Origin: Acanthamoeba lenticulata
Lineage: Eukaryota; Discosea; Longamoebia; Acanthamoebidae
Direction of reading: 5' to 3'
Assembly (NCBI GenBank): GCA_002179805.1
Contig: NAVB01001369.1
Coordinates: 1 to 15,621 of the forward strand
DNA: 15,621 nucleotides
Under the pieces are notes generated by a model, which was not told where the DNA came from, did no database searches, and saw only the letters and a program-made list of their open reading frames with translations. Below, piece by piece: positions 1 to 9,898 of this stretch. Numbering within the stretch: position 1 is the first letter of the stretch; every line of letters starts with the position of its first letter. The position numbers were made by a program, and so were the translations under genes.

Positions 1-1342
<1,342 letters not shown>

Positions 1343-3052
1343 ATGAGAGAGCCGGCAAGCGTTTTTCTGCTGTGGCCATCAAAACGACCAAGGAGGTACC
1401 ATTCAGTCTCACACATGCTTTCCGTAGGGTGTGAGACTCAGCTGGGTAGCGTGCAGACCTGCGGGGAGTACCAAACGACGCTGCAGCAGGTGGTGCTAGC
1501 GAGCGACTTGGAGGCCGTGTACGTGCAAGTCCGCAAAGAGCTCTCGCTGCGGCCCGACGAAGCCCTCGAAGAAAACAACAAGTCCATCCTGCACTACGCG
1601 GCCATGACGAGGAATGTGGACGTTGTCCAGATGCTCATCCGCGAATCACGGTCCAAGGGCGTCGCCATTGACATCAACAAGAATGACCTCATCACCGGTA
1701 CTCATCACCTTTTGTCGTACTGTTGGCGCCTGACTCTTGCTAATGATCTGATGCGTGGTTCCATCCATAGGGTTCACGCCACTGCATTACAGCATATTTA
1801 TTGAAAGTCGGCACATGCTGACCATGCTCCTGACCGAGTACAATGCCGACATTGACGTCACCGACGCCTTCTCGGCTACTCCGCTCGGTCTCATCTCCTT
1901 CTTCATGTCGAAACACATTGATGCTTGCGCGGCCGATGCGCTGACGCTCTCCTTCTCCTATTGTGCATTAAGCAGATTATGCCAGAATGCTGGGAATGGT
2001 GCCGCACATGCCGTCTCACCACATCCCGCGGTCGATCGCTGTCTACGACAAGACCAACCAGGGCTTGGAGCAGTGGTCGATTGCGCAAGTTCAGGAGCGA
2101 TTGAAGATCTCCTACTGTGCCCTCCCCGTGTGCGGCCACAAGTACATCGAAGAGCTCATGTTCAGTGGTTTTGGCATCGGCGACAAGGACATGGACTTCA
2201 GGTATGCATCTCGCCAGATCACATACAGCTGACTGCATTGGCTTCTCCATGTTCCAGCGCCTGATAAAAGTGAGTCAACAGGAGGAGGTACATGAAGGAG
2301 ATTGAACAGAGCACGGGTGAGCAGAACTTGATCTTGGCCGAGATCGATGAAACCGTGGGCTATGGCGTCTTTGCCGGCAAGGACTTCGAGCCGGGCAGCT
2401 ACATTTGCCGCTACGGCGGCCGCTTGAGCGCCGAAGGTCTGACCATACGCCCATACTCTCAAGAGGATGGTGGTGGGCCAACAAGGCTAACAACACGACG
2501 CAGGCAAGATCAAGAACCGAGCCTATGCTGTGGTGTCGGGCATCGAGGGCATGGTGCTTGATGCCTCTCACTACCGGAGCCTTGGCGGTGCGCCCCCCCC
2601 CCCCCAAACAAAAATTGCCTCGCTTTCAAGTCCATTTTGTTCGCGTTGTGTCCGGCCCCCAATCTCACGCGGGCGTGGTATTTGCCCTCCAGGCATGATC
2701 AACCACTCGGCCCGACATGCAAATGCTGAGTTGCAGTGCTTTTTCGATCGTGGCGCCGAGCAGGCCATCATCACAGCCACTGAGTTCATTCCCAAGGTAC
2801 CGCCAGATGCCCGCTCTTGTGCTTGTGTGCTGCTGAGACCATTGTGATGCCGCTTCAAAGGGGAAGCAAATCCTGCTGGACTACTCGGACAGCTACTGGC
2901 AAGCGGAGGACGAGGCAGAGGCTTCTTCAGACAAAAAGGCTGACTACGTGATGACCGACGCCAACAAGAGCCAAGTGCACGTGGTGGAGATGGGAGGCGG
3001 AGAGCCCGGCTCCTTCCCTTCCTACCTCCCCGCAGCTGTCCCGCTTCCTTAG
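1343..3052 (+). CDS. Ankyrin-repeat plus SET-domain protein, probable protein lysine methyltransferase
   Basis: Exons 1343-1697, 1771-1887, 1976-2201, 2282-2436, 2504-2587, 2693-2796, 2861-3052; all introns GT..AG, 64-105 bp, and the sum is exactly 411 codons (410 residues). Ankyrin-type repeats occupy about residues 70-165, with signature pieces KSILHYAAM, GFTPLHYSIF and ATPLDYARMLG, each crossing or touching a splice junction, which confirms the splicing. The SET domain spans about 250-360: SAM-binding GYG (259-261), YICRYGG, the NHS-x4-N core (316-323) and the closing LLDYSDSYW. There is no Cys-rich post-SET. SET proteins transfer methyl groups from SAM to lysines, often on histones; the substrate here is unknown. 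The first in-frame ATG is 1343, but the first 24 residues look unlike coding sequence and ATG 1415 is a credible alternative. Confidence 0.85.
2593..2605. repeat. Poly-C tract of 13 in an intron
   Basis: Uninterrupted run of 13 C just after the donor of the intron 2588-2692 of the ankyrin-SET gene. It is noncoding after splicing. Such runs are prone to length errors in sequencing, but here an error would not affect the protein. Confidence 0.95.
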
Positions 3053-3128
3053 GCGAGACTCATGCACGTCTGTGCGCTGCTACCGCTTGACCCTCCTTCT
3101 ACCGAATGAAAGAGATCCAGTTTGTTTG

Positions 3129-3149
3129 CCAAATAAGGTTTTTATATTG
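3129..3149. promoter_or_regulatory. CArG box next to a TATA-like element
   Basis: CCAAATAAGG at 3129-3138 fits the MADS/SRF consensus CC(A/T)6GG exactly. It is followed immediately by TTTTTATATTG, which on the minus strand reads TATAAAAA. It lies about 75 bp after the ankyrin-SET stop codon. It could be a promoter element for something in the disturbed region to the right, or a chance AT-rich 3' flank of the upstream gene. Confidence 0.35.
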
Positions 3150-3233
3150 TGACTGTACAGGAAGAAGAGATGAGGAGAGAGTCGGTTAGGAGAGAAGATA
3201 AAGAGGACGAGAGAGAAGACGAAGGAGGCCGCG

Positions 3234-3475
3234 TCACACACCCACATAATGGTTTGCAACGAATTGATGTGTCTGGAGGGCGAGGAGACCGCCCATGTAG
3301 CCAGAGAGCACGTGTTGCCACGAACCAGCGGGCTTGACGACGCGCAGGTTGATCCCGACGTGCTTAAAGCCAAGGAAGCTCGGCGCCACCATCGTCACGA
3401 TGTCAGCGTTGTTCTCGGCGACGCGGAGGGTCTGGCTGCCAAGCTTGGAGGTGAAGAACTTGGCGGCCTCCTCAA
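3234..3475 (-). CDS. Possible terminal exon of an unidentified minus-strand gene
   Basis: The minus strand is open here and ends with TGA at 3236-3234. Codon use from about 3475 to 3280 is strongly G/C-ending (AAG, ATC, AAC, GTC, CTC), like the real exons of the window, while the antisense frame lacks that bias. The peptide contains FFTSKLGSQTLRVAENNAD and later LGFKHVGINLRVVKPAG; I do not recognise a family. The open frame continues upstream to an ATG at 3695, including a hydrophobic stretch (about 3635-3570), but there it overlaps the SPF45-like coding sequence on the other strand and loses codon bias, so I would not extend it that far. An acceptor AG just before GAGGCCGCC (near 3475) is one possible exon edge. 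It could be a fragment of a moved gene. Confidence 0.3.
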
Positions 3476-3575
3476 GGTAACCCCTCACCAAACCCCACTC
3501 ATCGTCGAAGATCAGCCACACCACCAGCCGATGTCCTCCCGCATGGGAGGTCACACGGCGAGGCTCGGGCCATAG

Positions 3576-3951
3576 GAAGTTGATGAACACGATCCCGCTC
3601 AGCCCAACGACTACGAAGAATACATCAACTAATTGCCGGCAGGCCCGGCAGTTGGAGCGCGAACGCGAACAGCAATGGACTACAACGACACCCATGAATG
3701 AGGACGCGCACGAGCCGCGAGGATCAGAGCCGCTACCTCCTTTCAATCCCAGCCTCGGCGAAGCTGGACCTCAATCTGGTGAGGAGGTAACAACTCTCGC
3801 TCCCTTCCTTGGTTTTCTTTTTCGCGCGAGTTGTGCTTCTTGCTCGCCACTCACCCAGGCCTGGCGGCGGCGGGTGTTGAGCGCGGGCGCGCCAGCGGCA
3901 ACACCAGCGCCGAGCATGATGGCGGCGCCCATGCACGACTCCTGGCTATGA
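3576..3951 (+). pseudogene. SPF45/RBM17-like splicing-factor remnant, frameshifted and lacking G-patch and RRM
   Basis: SPF45-type splicing factors carry an N-terminal conserved block, a charged coiled region, then a G-patch and a C-terminal RRM-like domain. Here, after an acceptor-like CATAG, 3576-3629 encodes DEHDPAQPNDYEEYIN, matching the family block DEYDPxxPNDYE. A TAA follows at 3630; one base later another frame continues from 3634 with CRQARQLERERE and runs to a good donor at 3787. An intron 3787-3858 joins in frame to SGEEAWRRR, which resembles the SGEEAW(K/R)RR segment of plant SPF45 homologues. A stop at 3949-3951 comes before any G-patch or RRM, and I find neither downstream. The order and spacing of two family motifs make chance unlikely. 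A +1 frameshift from sequence error is possible, but would not explain the missing domains. Confidence 0.55.
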
Positions 3952-4314
3952 CTCAGATGAGGCCCCGTCCATGGTCAGGCGCCGCGCGTCCAACGTTACG
4001 CCGCCCGTCTACGTCCTCGTCTGTGCGCGTAACGCCCCCTCCCCCTTATGTTAACTGCATGGAAGGAGGATCGGACGGCTGGTCCCTTCCTCCGCCACAA
4101 TTCTGGCACATCACAATTTTGTTGTCCGCCCAAAATAGATCTCAATGTCTGGATAAAGCTGGGTTTTATCTCTACTCTTTTGGTCACGCCGTTCGGCGAA
4201 GGCAGGCGCACAGCACCCGGCGGCAACTCTTTTGCAGGGTACTTGAGCCTCTCGATTGATTTTGGACTTGAGCACTTACCTCTCCTGCCGCACTTGAGAG
4301 AGGTTGTAGACGCA
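3952..4314. other. Stretch without a convincing gene, upstream of the ligase gene
   Basis: About 360 bp between the SPF45-like remnant and the MGN start of the ligase gene. The open frame that begins at 4048 and runs into the ligase exon has no coding bias before 4315, and the minus-strand frame here is equally unconvincing. I see no clear TATA box. It presumably holds the ligase promoter. Confidence 0.5.
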
Positions 4315-7300
4315 ATGGGCAACGCTCAACCTGGGAGGGCCCTGCAGAACGAAAACGAGCAGAATGCAGAACAGGCAGAGAGGCATCCCGCCGGACAGGG
4401 TTCCAGCGGCGCGAAGCGTCCTATGTCCATAAAGGCCTCGGGCAGGCGCGCGCAGAAGCTTCAGCAGTACTCTTCCCTGACTATGTCCAAGCTCCGCAGC
4501 CAGGCCTCTTCTTCCCCGACCACGGAAACCACTGGCACGGGGACGACCACGACTGGCCCGACCACGACCGGTCCAACCACGACCGACCCCACCACCAACA
4601 CCACCGCGCCCGCTGTGACTACCAGCCAGGTTGAAGTGCAGAAGCAGCCCGAGGTTGGCCTTCCCCTCTCTACCCTGAAACTGGCCACTAAGGCTAAGGG
4701 CTGAGCGTCCCAATGATAGGGCGGAGAGGACGAGATGGCTCTGGTCAAGAGCTTCCTGGCTCAGTCGCAGCAGGCGCCTGTTGTGCCCACACCCTCTACA
4801 CAGCCCGACGACGAAGTTCGCGATATGTGCCTCCTGTGCGAGCGCGAGTTCTTGGTCTCGGGCAAGGTTGCGTGTTCCTCCTTCCCCTTTTCGAGGAATG
4901 AACGCTGCGTGTCTTCATGGTTGCCTCACCGAGGCCTGTGTTACGCGTGTGTGCGTGTGGCAGTCCTTCTACGTGCTCGAACTGTGCGGTCACGGCTACT
5001 GTGTCGAGTGCCTGTACCGATACCTACAAGAGGAACTGGCTAAGCGCGAGGAGGCCGACCAACAACAACATCATCCTGAGCCGCCCAAGGAAAAGTGCGC
5101 CGAGCTTGACGACGATTCAGGGAGCGGCGAATGCCACAAGGAAAGGGCTCCAGAGGACAAAGGCAAAGACAAAGGCAAGGGCAAGGATGACGCTGGAGAG
5201 GAAGAGGCGGGAGAGGGCGCGGCGGCGACGTCACCAGCCGCGCAGGTGAAGCAGCGCGAATTCACTTGCCCGTTGTCCAGTTGCCAGTGTGCTGTGTCCC
5301 TCGATGACCTCAAGCAAGGTACCCGTCTGGTGTTCTCATGCCTTCACGAAGAGAAGAGCTCTTCCCTTTTGCTGATACGCCTGCGCATGATCCAGCGCTC
5401 GCGGTCTTTGGTACGCAGAGCGGCCCACCGTCCTTTATCGCAGCTTCGCCAGGCTACGGACATCTCAAGCAGAGCCTCCCCTCCAAGCTGACCGCTTCGC
5501 TCCTCATGTTCATCGAGTCCAACGAGTGCTTCATCATGTGCCCCAACGAGAAGTGCGGCATGGCGTTTGAGCGCCTCCCGCCCTCCGAGGTGCCCCTCTT
5601 CTTGCCCTCGTCATGTCTTCCCCGGTCGCGTTGCTGACAGCACGAGCAGGACGAGAAGAAAGCGTCTGTCAAGGACGACGAGGGCAAGGCCGTGGTCGGC
5701 CCTGCTCTGGCGCACTACCACGAGTTCAGGTTCCGATGTCGCCTGTGTGACACCATCTTTTGCTCGGCCTGCAAGACCGTTCCCTATCACACCGGTGCCT
5801 CCACCACCTCCTCCTCCTCCTCCTCCTCCATACTGCCTGTCTAGTGCGTGAGAGGACGCCCGCTGAGCTCAGCTCTTTCATATACGCAGGCTATACGTGC
5901 CAGCAGTATCAGCAATACGGGCGCTACAAGCACTGCATCATCTGCGAAATGCCCGTCAAGAAGCACGAAGAAAGTGCTGACGAGGGCAAGGGCAAGGAGA
6001 AGGCCGAGGAGAATCTTGTGAACAGCGAGCCGTCGACCGAGCTCAACATGTCCGGCCTGGTCCCCATATTTGGCGCGGAGGACTCTGATCTATTCAAAGC
6101 GGCCGAGCCCGACGAGGCTCGACCGGTGCCACAGCAGCAGACGAACGAGGGCCAGCCGCCAGCAGTAGAAATTAGCCTCTCAGGCCTCGTGCCCATGTTT
6201 GGCGCCAGTGATGCTGACGGAAACGACGCGGCGGCCCCACCGGAACGAGAGAAGGACGCAGGAGGCGCAGCACAGAAGCTACAAGAGCCCGTCGACGCGG
6301 ATGGGGATCACAGCTCTTTATCCGGTCCCCACTTCTGCGATGAGGAAGAGGAGAGTAGCTACATTGCGTCTAGCCGCACCCACTACAGCGTTGAGGAAGA
6401 GGAGAGCAGCTCCCACAACAGCGATGAGGAAGAGCAGAGTAGCCACATTGGGTCTAGCCGCTCCCACAGTCGCTCCCGCAGTCGCTCCCACAGTCGCTCC
6501 CGCAGCCACAGCACTGCATCGGAGCTCTCCTGCCGTTCTGACAGCGACACATCCTCGGAGGACGAACCTGCCCCACCTCCCCCGATTAGGCCTGCCGCTG
6601 CCCAGCCACCGCCGCGCGATGGACTCGACTACGAGGAGGTCTACGGAGTCGCCGAGCCGGCTCCCGTTCCGGTGCGGGCCTTTGAAAAGGAAATCCCGAG
6701 GCTCCCGCGAGGCGTCTTCTTCTGGCGCAAGCGGCGCGTGCGCCGGGTGCGTCAAGAGTTGGAGCTCGAGAGGGACGCTTGGATCCGCCAGGAGCAGGAG
6801 CGCTACGCTCGGGAACAGTACTGTGCACCCCGCCACCCCTTCTCGCTGTCGCTTTAGGGCTCATCTCTACGCACAGGGCCGCGTACGACCAAGCGCAAGA
6901 GGCGCTGCGGAAGCGCATCGAACTTGGAAAAGAGGAGCGCGCCGAGGCCGAGGTGCCCTCCTCCCTCCTTCCCTCCCTCCCCCTCGCCAGGCCTTAAGGC
7001 TCTTCGCCAGCGGCCGTACCCAAGTCCTCACCTGCCCGTGACCTTTACAGGAGTATCTGCTGGAGAACGAGTGTTGTGGCCAAGACGACTGCCGTCAGGC
7101 CATCAAGTGGTTCGTGCTCTCGTCCCCTAATCGTTATGGTGTTATTACGGGGGGAACTAACCGATTGAAGAAACAGCCGATGCCTCAAGCGTCTCGACTG
7201 TCGCCACTACTGCTACGGCCTTGCCCTTGAGGAGGTAACGCCATATTCTCATTCCTCCTACCGTCTAGCCTCTCAGCGCCCGTCCACTAACAACAACAAC

Positions 7301-8919
7301 AACAACGATGTCTCCAGGAGTGCTTGCATTGCCTCCACCCGGACTGCGTTCAGGAAGATAAGCAGACCAAGGTCTGCCCCGCGTGAAGCCTTTCCTTTGC
7401 CGGTCTTTGCGTTGGTCTCTCACATGGGCTGGGGAGTGGGACCATCCGCACGACAGGATGATTACTGCAACATCTGCTGGGTCGAGGGCCTTGGCACCAA
7501 GCCCAGCATCGCGCTCACGTGCGGGCACGTGTTCCACTTCGACTGCGTCAAGAAAAAGCTGGTACGGACCGACGCTCTCCTTGCTCTTTTGTCTCGTATG
7601 CGCATGAGTGTCGGGCTGACCACGGGCTAAATAAAACCAGACGGAGGGCTGGCCAACGGCGGTGATCTCGTTTGCCTTCATGGACTGCCCGCTGTGCAAT
7701 GCCCGCATGGTGCGCTCTTCAGCCTTCTCCTCCTTCCCATCCTCCTTCTCGCCATCGAGGATGTGTCTCTCTCCCGACAACCAACTTACCTCCCGTGTTC
7801 GACACTCGCTAGGACCACCCGGCGCTGCGGAAGACGCTCACGCCGCTGCTCGAACTCGAGAAATACATCATCAAGGCCGGCGTGGAGCGCATTAAGCTCG
7901 AAGGCATGCTCAAGGACGAATCGCTGATCAACCCGCACAGCCCCTACTACAACAACCCCGAGAAGTGCGCCTTCCCCTCCCTTCTTCTCTTCTCTTCCTT
8001 TCTTTTGTTTCCTCTTCTCCCCGCGCCTGCTAAGTCATCTGCCCGTTGGGCGAAGGACAGGTTCGGGCTGGACACTTTCGCCTTCTACATGTGTTTCCGC
8101 TGCAGCTCGCCCTACTTTGGTGGCAAGAAGGAGTGCGCCAACCTGGGTGGCGCTCCTGGCGCCGGTGCGTCCCTCCTCCTCTTCATCCTCCTCGATTGCT
8201 CTCCTGGTCTGACTCGACGACCACCTGTGTGCAGGCGACGCTGCAGGCGGTAGATTTGACCCGAAGGAGCTGATTTGCGGGTCCTGCAGCACCACAAGCG
8301 GCCAAACGTGCTCCGTACACGGCGAGGAGTACCTCGAGGTACTGCTTCCCCACAGCAAGCGCCAGCGAGTGCCTCATCAACGCGCACTACTGACACACTC
8401 TTCTCTCTCTCTCTCTCTTTGCTCCTCCACAGTGGAAGTGCCGTTTTTGCTGCCGTATGGCCACCTACTTCTGCTCGGGCCGGGCCCGCTTCTGCGATCC
8501 GTGCCATAACGTCCCGGGTAGCCATCCTTGAGCTCACTCGGCTTGTAGCGTTGGCTTGTGCTGATGTAGAAGCTCTCGGTTGGGCGGAGGGGACAGGCGA
8601 GCGAGTCGAGTTCAACGACTGGCAGACTCTGCCCGAGTATCTCGCGAATGCGCCCAAGTGTGATGGTACGACCACTCGTGCTCGAGTGGAGCCCGTTCTC
8701 AATGGCCATATCCTTCTCTCGCTTACAACACCGCTTGTTGTTGGGTTTGGATTGGGGGGATGTTGATGTGTCCACGTGTGTGCAGGGCCAGCCAGTTGTC
8801 CGCTCGGGGTGTACCACCCGCCCAACGGCACGGAGGAGTACTGCATCGGCTGCGTGCTCTGTCGCGCGCTGGCCACCCAAGGTGTCTACCGCTTCGGTGG
8901 CACAATTAGCACCGCGTGA
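4315..8919 (+). CDS. Hybrid E3 ubiquitin ligase: RBR-type RING1 and IBR joined to a MYCBP2-type RING-Cys-relay module
   Basis: Eighteen exons: 4315-4653, 4720-4866, 4964-5318, 5444-5589, 5641-5794, 5890-6817, 6877-6952, 7051-7109, 7177-7234, 7318-7371, 7457-7561, 7641-7709, 7813-7964, 8061-8164, 8235-8338, 8433-8517, 8597-8665, 8786-8919. All junctions keep frame; total 1045 residues. Domains: Thr-rich N-terminus (about 75-110); RBR-type RING1 (C150, C153, C170, H172, C175, C178, C264, C269) with a long acidic/Lys insert before the last pair; IBR (C313, C318, C362, C365, C370, C373, H379, C384); acidic and Ser/Arg linker with a basic helix (about 400-715); Cys/His cluster (723-764); RING-H2 (C776 to C826); C-terminal tandem-cysteine domain (892-1045) closely like PHR ligases (FYMCFRC, FDPKELICGSC, WKCRFCC, YHPPNG). 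By that family, ubiquitin passes from E2 to Cys906, then to Cys964, and on to a hydroxyl side chain. No normal RBR RING2 is seen. The first exon is least certain: its donor may be 4654 or 4630, or translation may begin at ATG 4735. Confidence 0.85.
5807..5830. repeat. CTC trinucleotide microsatellite in an intron
   Basis: Eight near-perfect CTC/CCT units within the intron 5795-5889 of the ligase gene, forming its pyrimidine-rich middle. Confidence 0.9.
6337..6510 (+). repeat. Coding repeats: acidic/Ser units and 12-bp Arg-Ser units
   Basis: Inside exon 6 of the ligase gene. A segment starting GCGATGAGGAAGAG at 6337 recurs 83 bp later at 6420 with few changes, giving DEEEESSYIASSR and DEEEQSSHIGSSR with a diverged copy (VEEEESSS) between them. 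It runs into tandem 12-bp units, CGCTCCCACAGT or CGCTCCCGCAGT, at about 6459-6508, giving alternating Arg-Ser/His-Ser. The repeats are in frame, so copy-number change would not break the protein. Confidence 0.85.
7289..7306. repeat. AAC trinucleotide microsatellite in an intron
   Basis: Six tandem AAC units in the intron 7235-7317 of the ligase gene, just before its acceptor. Confidence 0.9.
8402..8418. repeat. TC dinucleotide microsatellite in an intron
   Basis: Tandem TC run in the intron 8339-8432 of the ligase gene, placed like a polypyrimidine tract before the CCACAG acceptor. Confidence 0.9.
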
Positions 8920-8987
8920 TGTTATGTACTCTTACCACTGTCATCCTGTCCTCATCTTGTTCAAGGAGCGCGTGTGCTGCTCCGGGC

Positions 8988-8999
8988 TTTATTTATTTA
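8988..8999 (-). terminator. Poly(A) signal of the VOC gene
   Basis: On the minus strand this reads AAATAAATAAAG, two overlapping AATAAA hexamers, about 45 bp beyond the stop codon of the minus-strand VOC gene. The convergent ligase gene ends at 8919, so the two 3' UTRs are close or overlap. Confidence 0.55.
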
Positions 9000-9039
9000 C
9001 ATGTTCTTCTTTCCCTAAACGACGGACTGAATGAGTTCT

Positions 9040-9898
9040 TTACTTGTCCTGCACGTCGGAAGCCTCGTGGCTCGCGTGCTCGACGGCGCTGTTATTGTTG
9101 TTCTCGTCCTCCTCCTCTTCGTCTTCGAAGGGCGGCGGATCGACGTCGCAATCGCAGATTTCTATGCCGTTGCCATCTGGGTCGAAGAAGAACAGCTGCC
9201 GCTGGTTCGTCTGCGGCACCACGTGCTCGGCAAACTTGATGCCGTACTCGGTCAGCAGCTTCTTCGTGAGCACGACATCTTCAGTCCGGAAAGCCATGTG
9301 GTGGCCAACTGTGGGGGAGTGAGTAGAAGTGAGAACGGCCAGCACAGAGCAACCACAAAAAGAGAAGGGGTCTTAAACATACTGCGCTTAAGGCAGGAGG
9401 GGTTCTTGGCAACCTCCTGCCAGTTGCCCATCTTCTTTACAGCTGCGCAAGGCCCTTCAGGCAAATCCACAGAGGGATCTTTCTCGATGATGTGAAGAGC
9501 TGTGGCAGGGGGCATGAAGAGCCTGTGTCGTGTCATGTGCTCTCTTAGCACGTGAAGGTGTGCTGACAGGAGCATGAGGTGGGCACGTACCATGCACCAG
9601 CAAAGGGGAAGGGTGGTCGCTTTATGCGCCTGAAGCCCATGACCTTCGTGTAGAACCGCACCAGCTCTTCGACATTGTCTGTTTCTTTCGAGATGTGGTT
9701 GAAAGAGTGGATGGGCAAAGAGCCTGGTCTTGGCTTGGGGCGGTTTGCACAATCTGTGGACAGAAGCCCGCTGGCCGAAACTTTTGTTGTTTGAGTTTGG
9801 TCGGGTGCCTTTTCGTGGTGTTCTTGCTGGAGGGCTTCTTCTTCTTTGTCGGAGAGGCGAGGCACAGGAATACTGGCGTGACCGACCAAGGTCGTCAT
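9040..9898 (-). CDS. VOC-superfamily glyoxalase-I-like protein
   Basis: Exons on the minus strand: 9898-9591, 9522-9383, 9308-9040; introns 9523-9590 and 9309-9382 are GT..AG and the sum is 239 codons (238 residues). Resembles the plant glyoxalase-I-like single-domain proteins rather than classical lactoylglutathione lyase. The VOC fold has two beta-alpha-beta-beta-beta units: first SFNHIS...LVRFYTKVMGF...GAWLF (64-105), second IGHHMAF...LFFFDPDGNGIEIC (150-201). Possible metal ligands are His68, Glu116 or His113, His152/153 and Glu199. The N-terminal 60 residues are polar and low complexity; the C-terminus is a long acidic, Asn-rich tail (about 206-238). Such proteins often handle reactive carbonyls, but the substrate cannot be read here. 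The start is the first ATG in the open frame. It diverges from the AKR7-type gene. Confidence 0.9.

Noticed and set aside
4048..4314. Upstream extension of the ligase first-exon frame
   Set aside because: No coding bias, no plausible domain, and the part before 4315 looks like promoter/UTR.
4315..4332. N-myristoylation signal at MGNAQP
   Set aside because: The Gly at position 2 fits, but Pro at position 6 breaks the usual Ser/Thr/small-residue rule, and this exon itself is the least certain.
5795..5889. Poly-Pro/Leu peptide from CTC repeats as part of the ligase
   Set aside because: It lies between good GT and AG sites. Splicing joins the IBR residues HTG-YTC in frame.
8112..8876. Minus-strand open frame of 254 codons opposite the ligase exons
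   Set aside because: It is an antisense shadow of GC-rich coding sequence. The plus strand gives a clear domain match.
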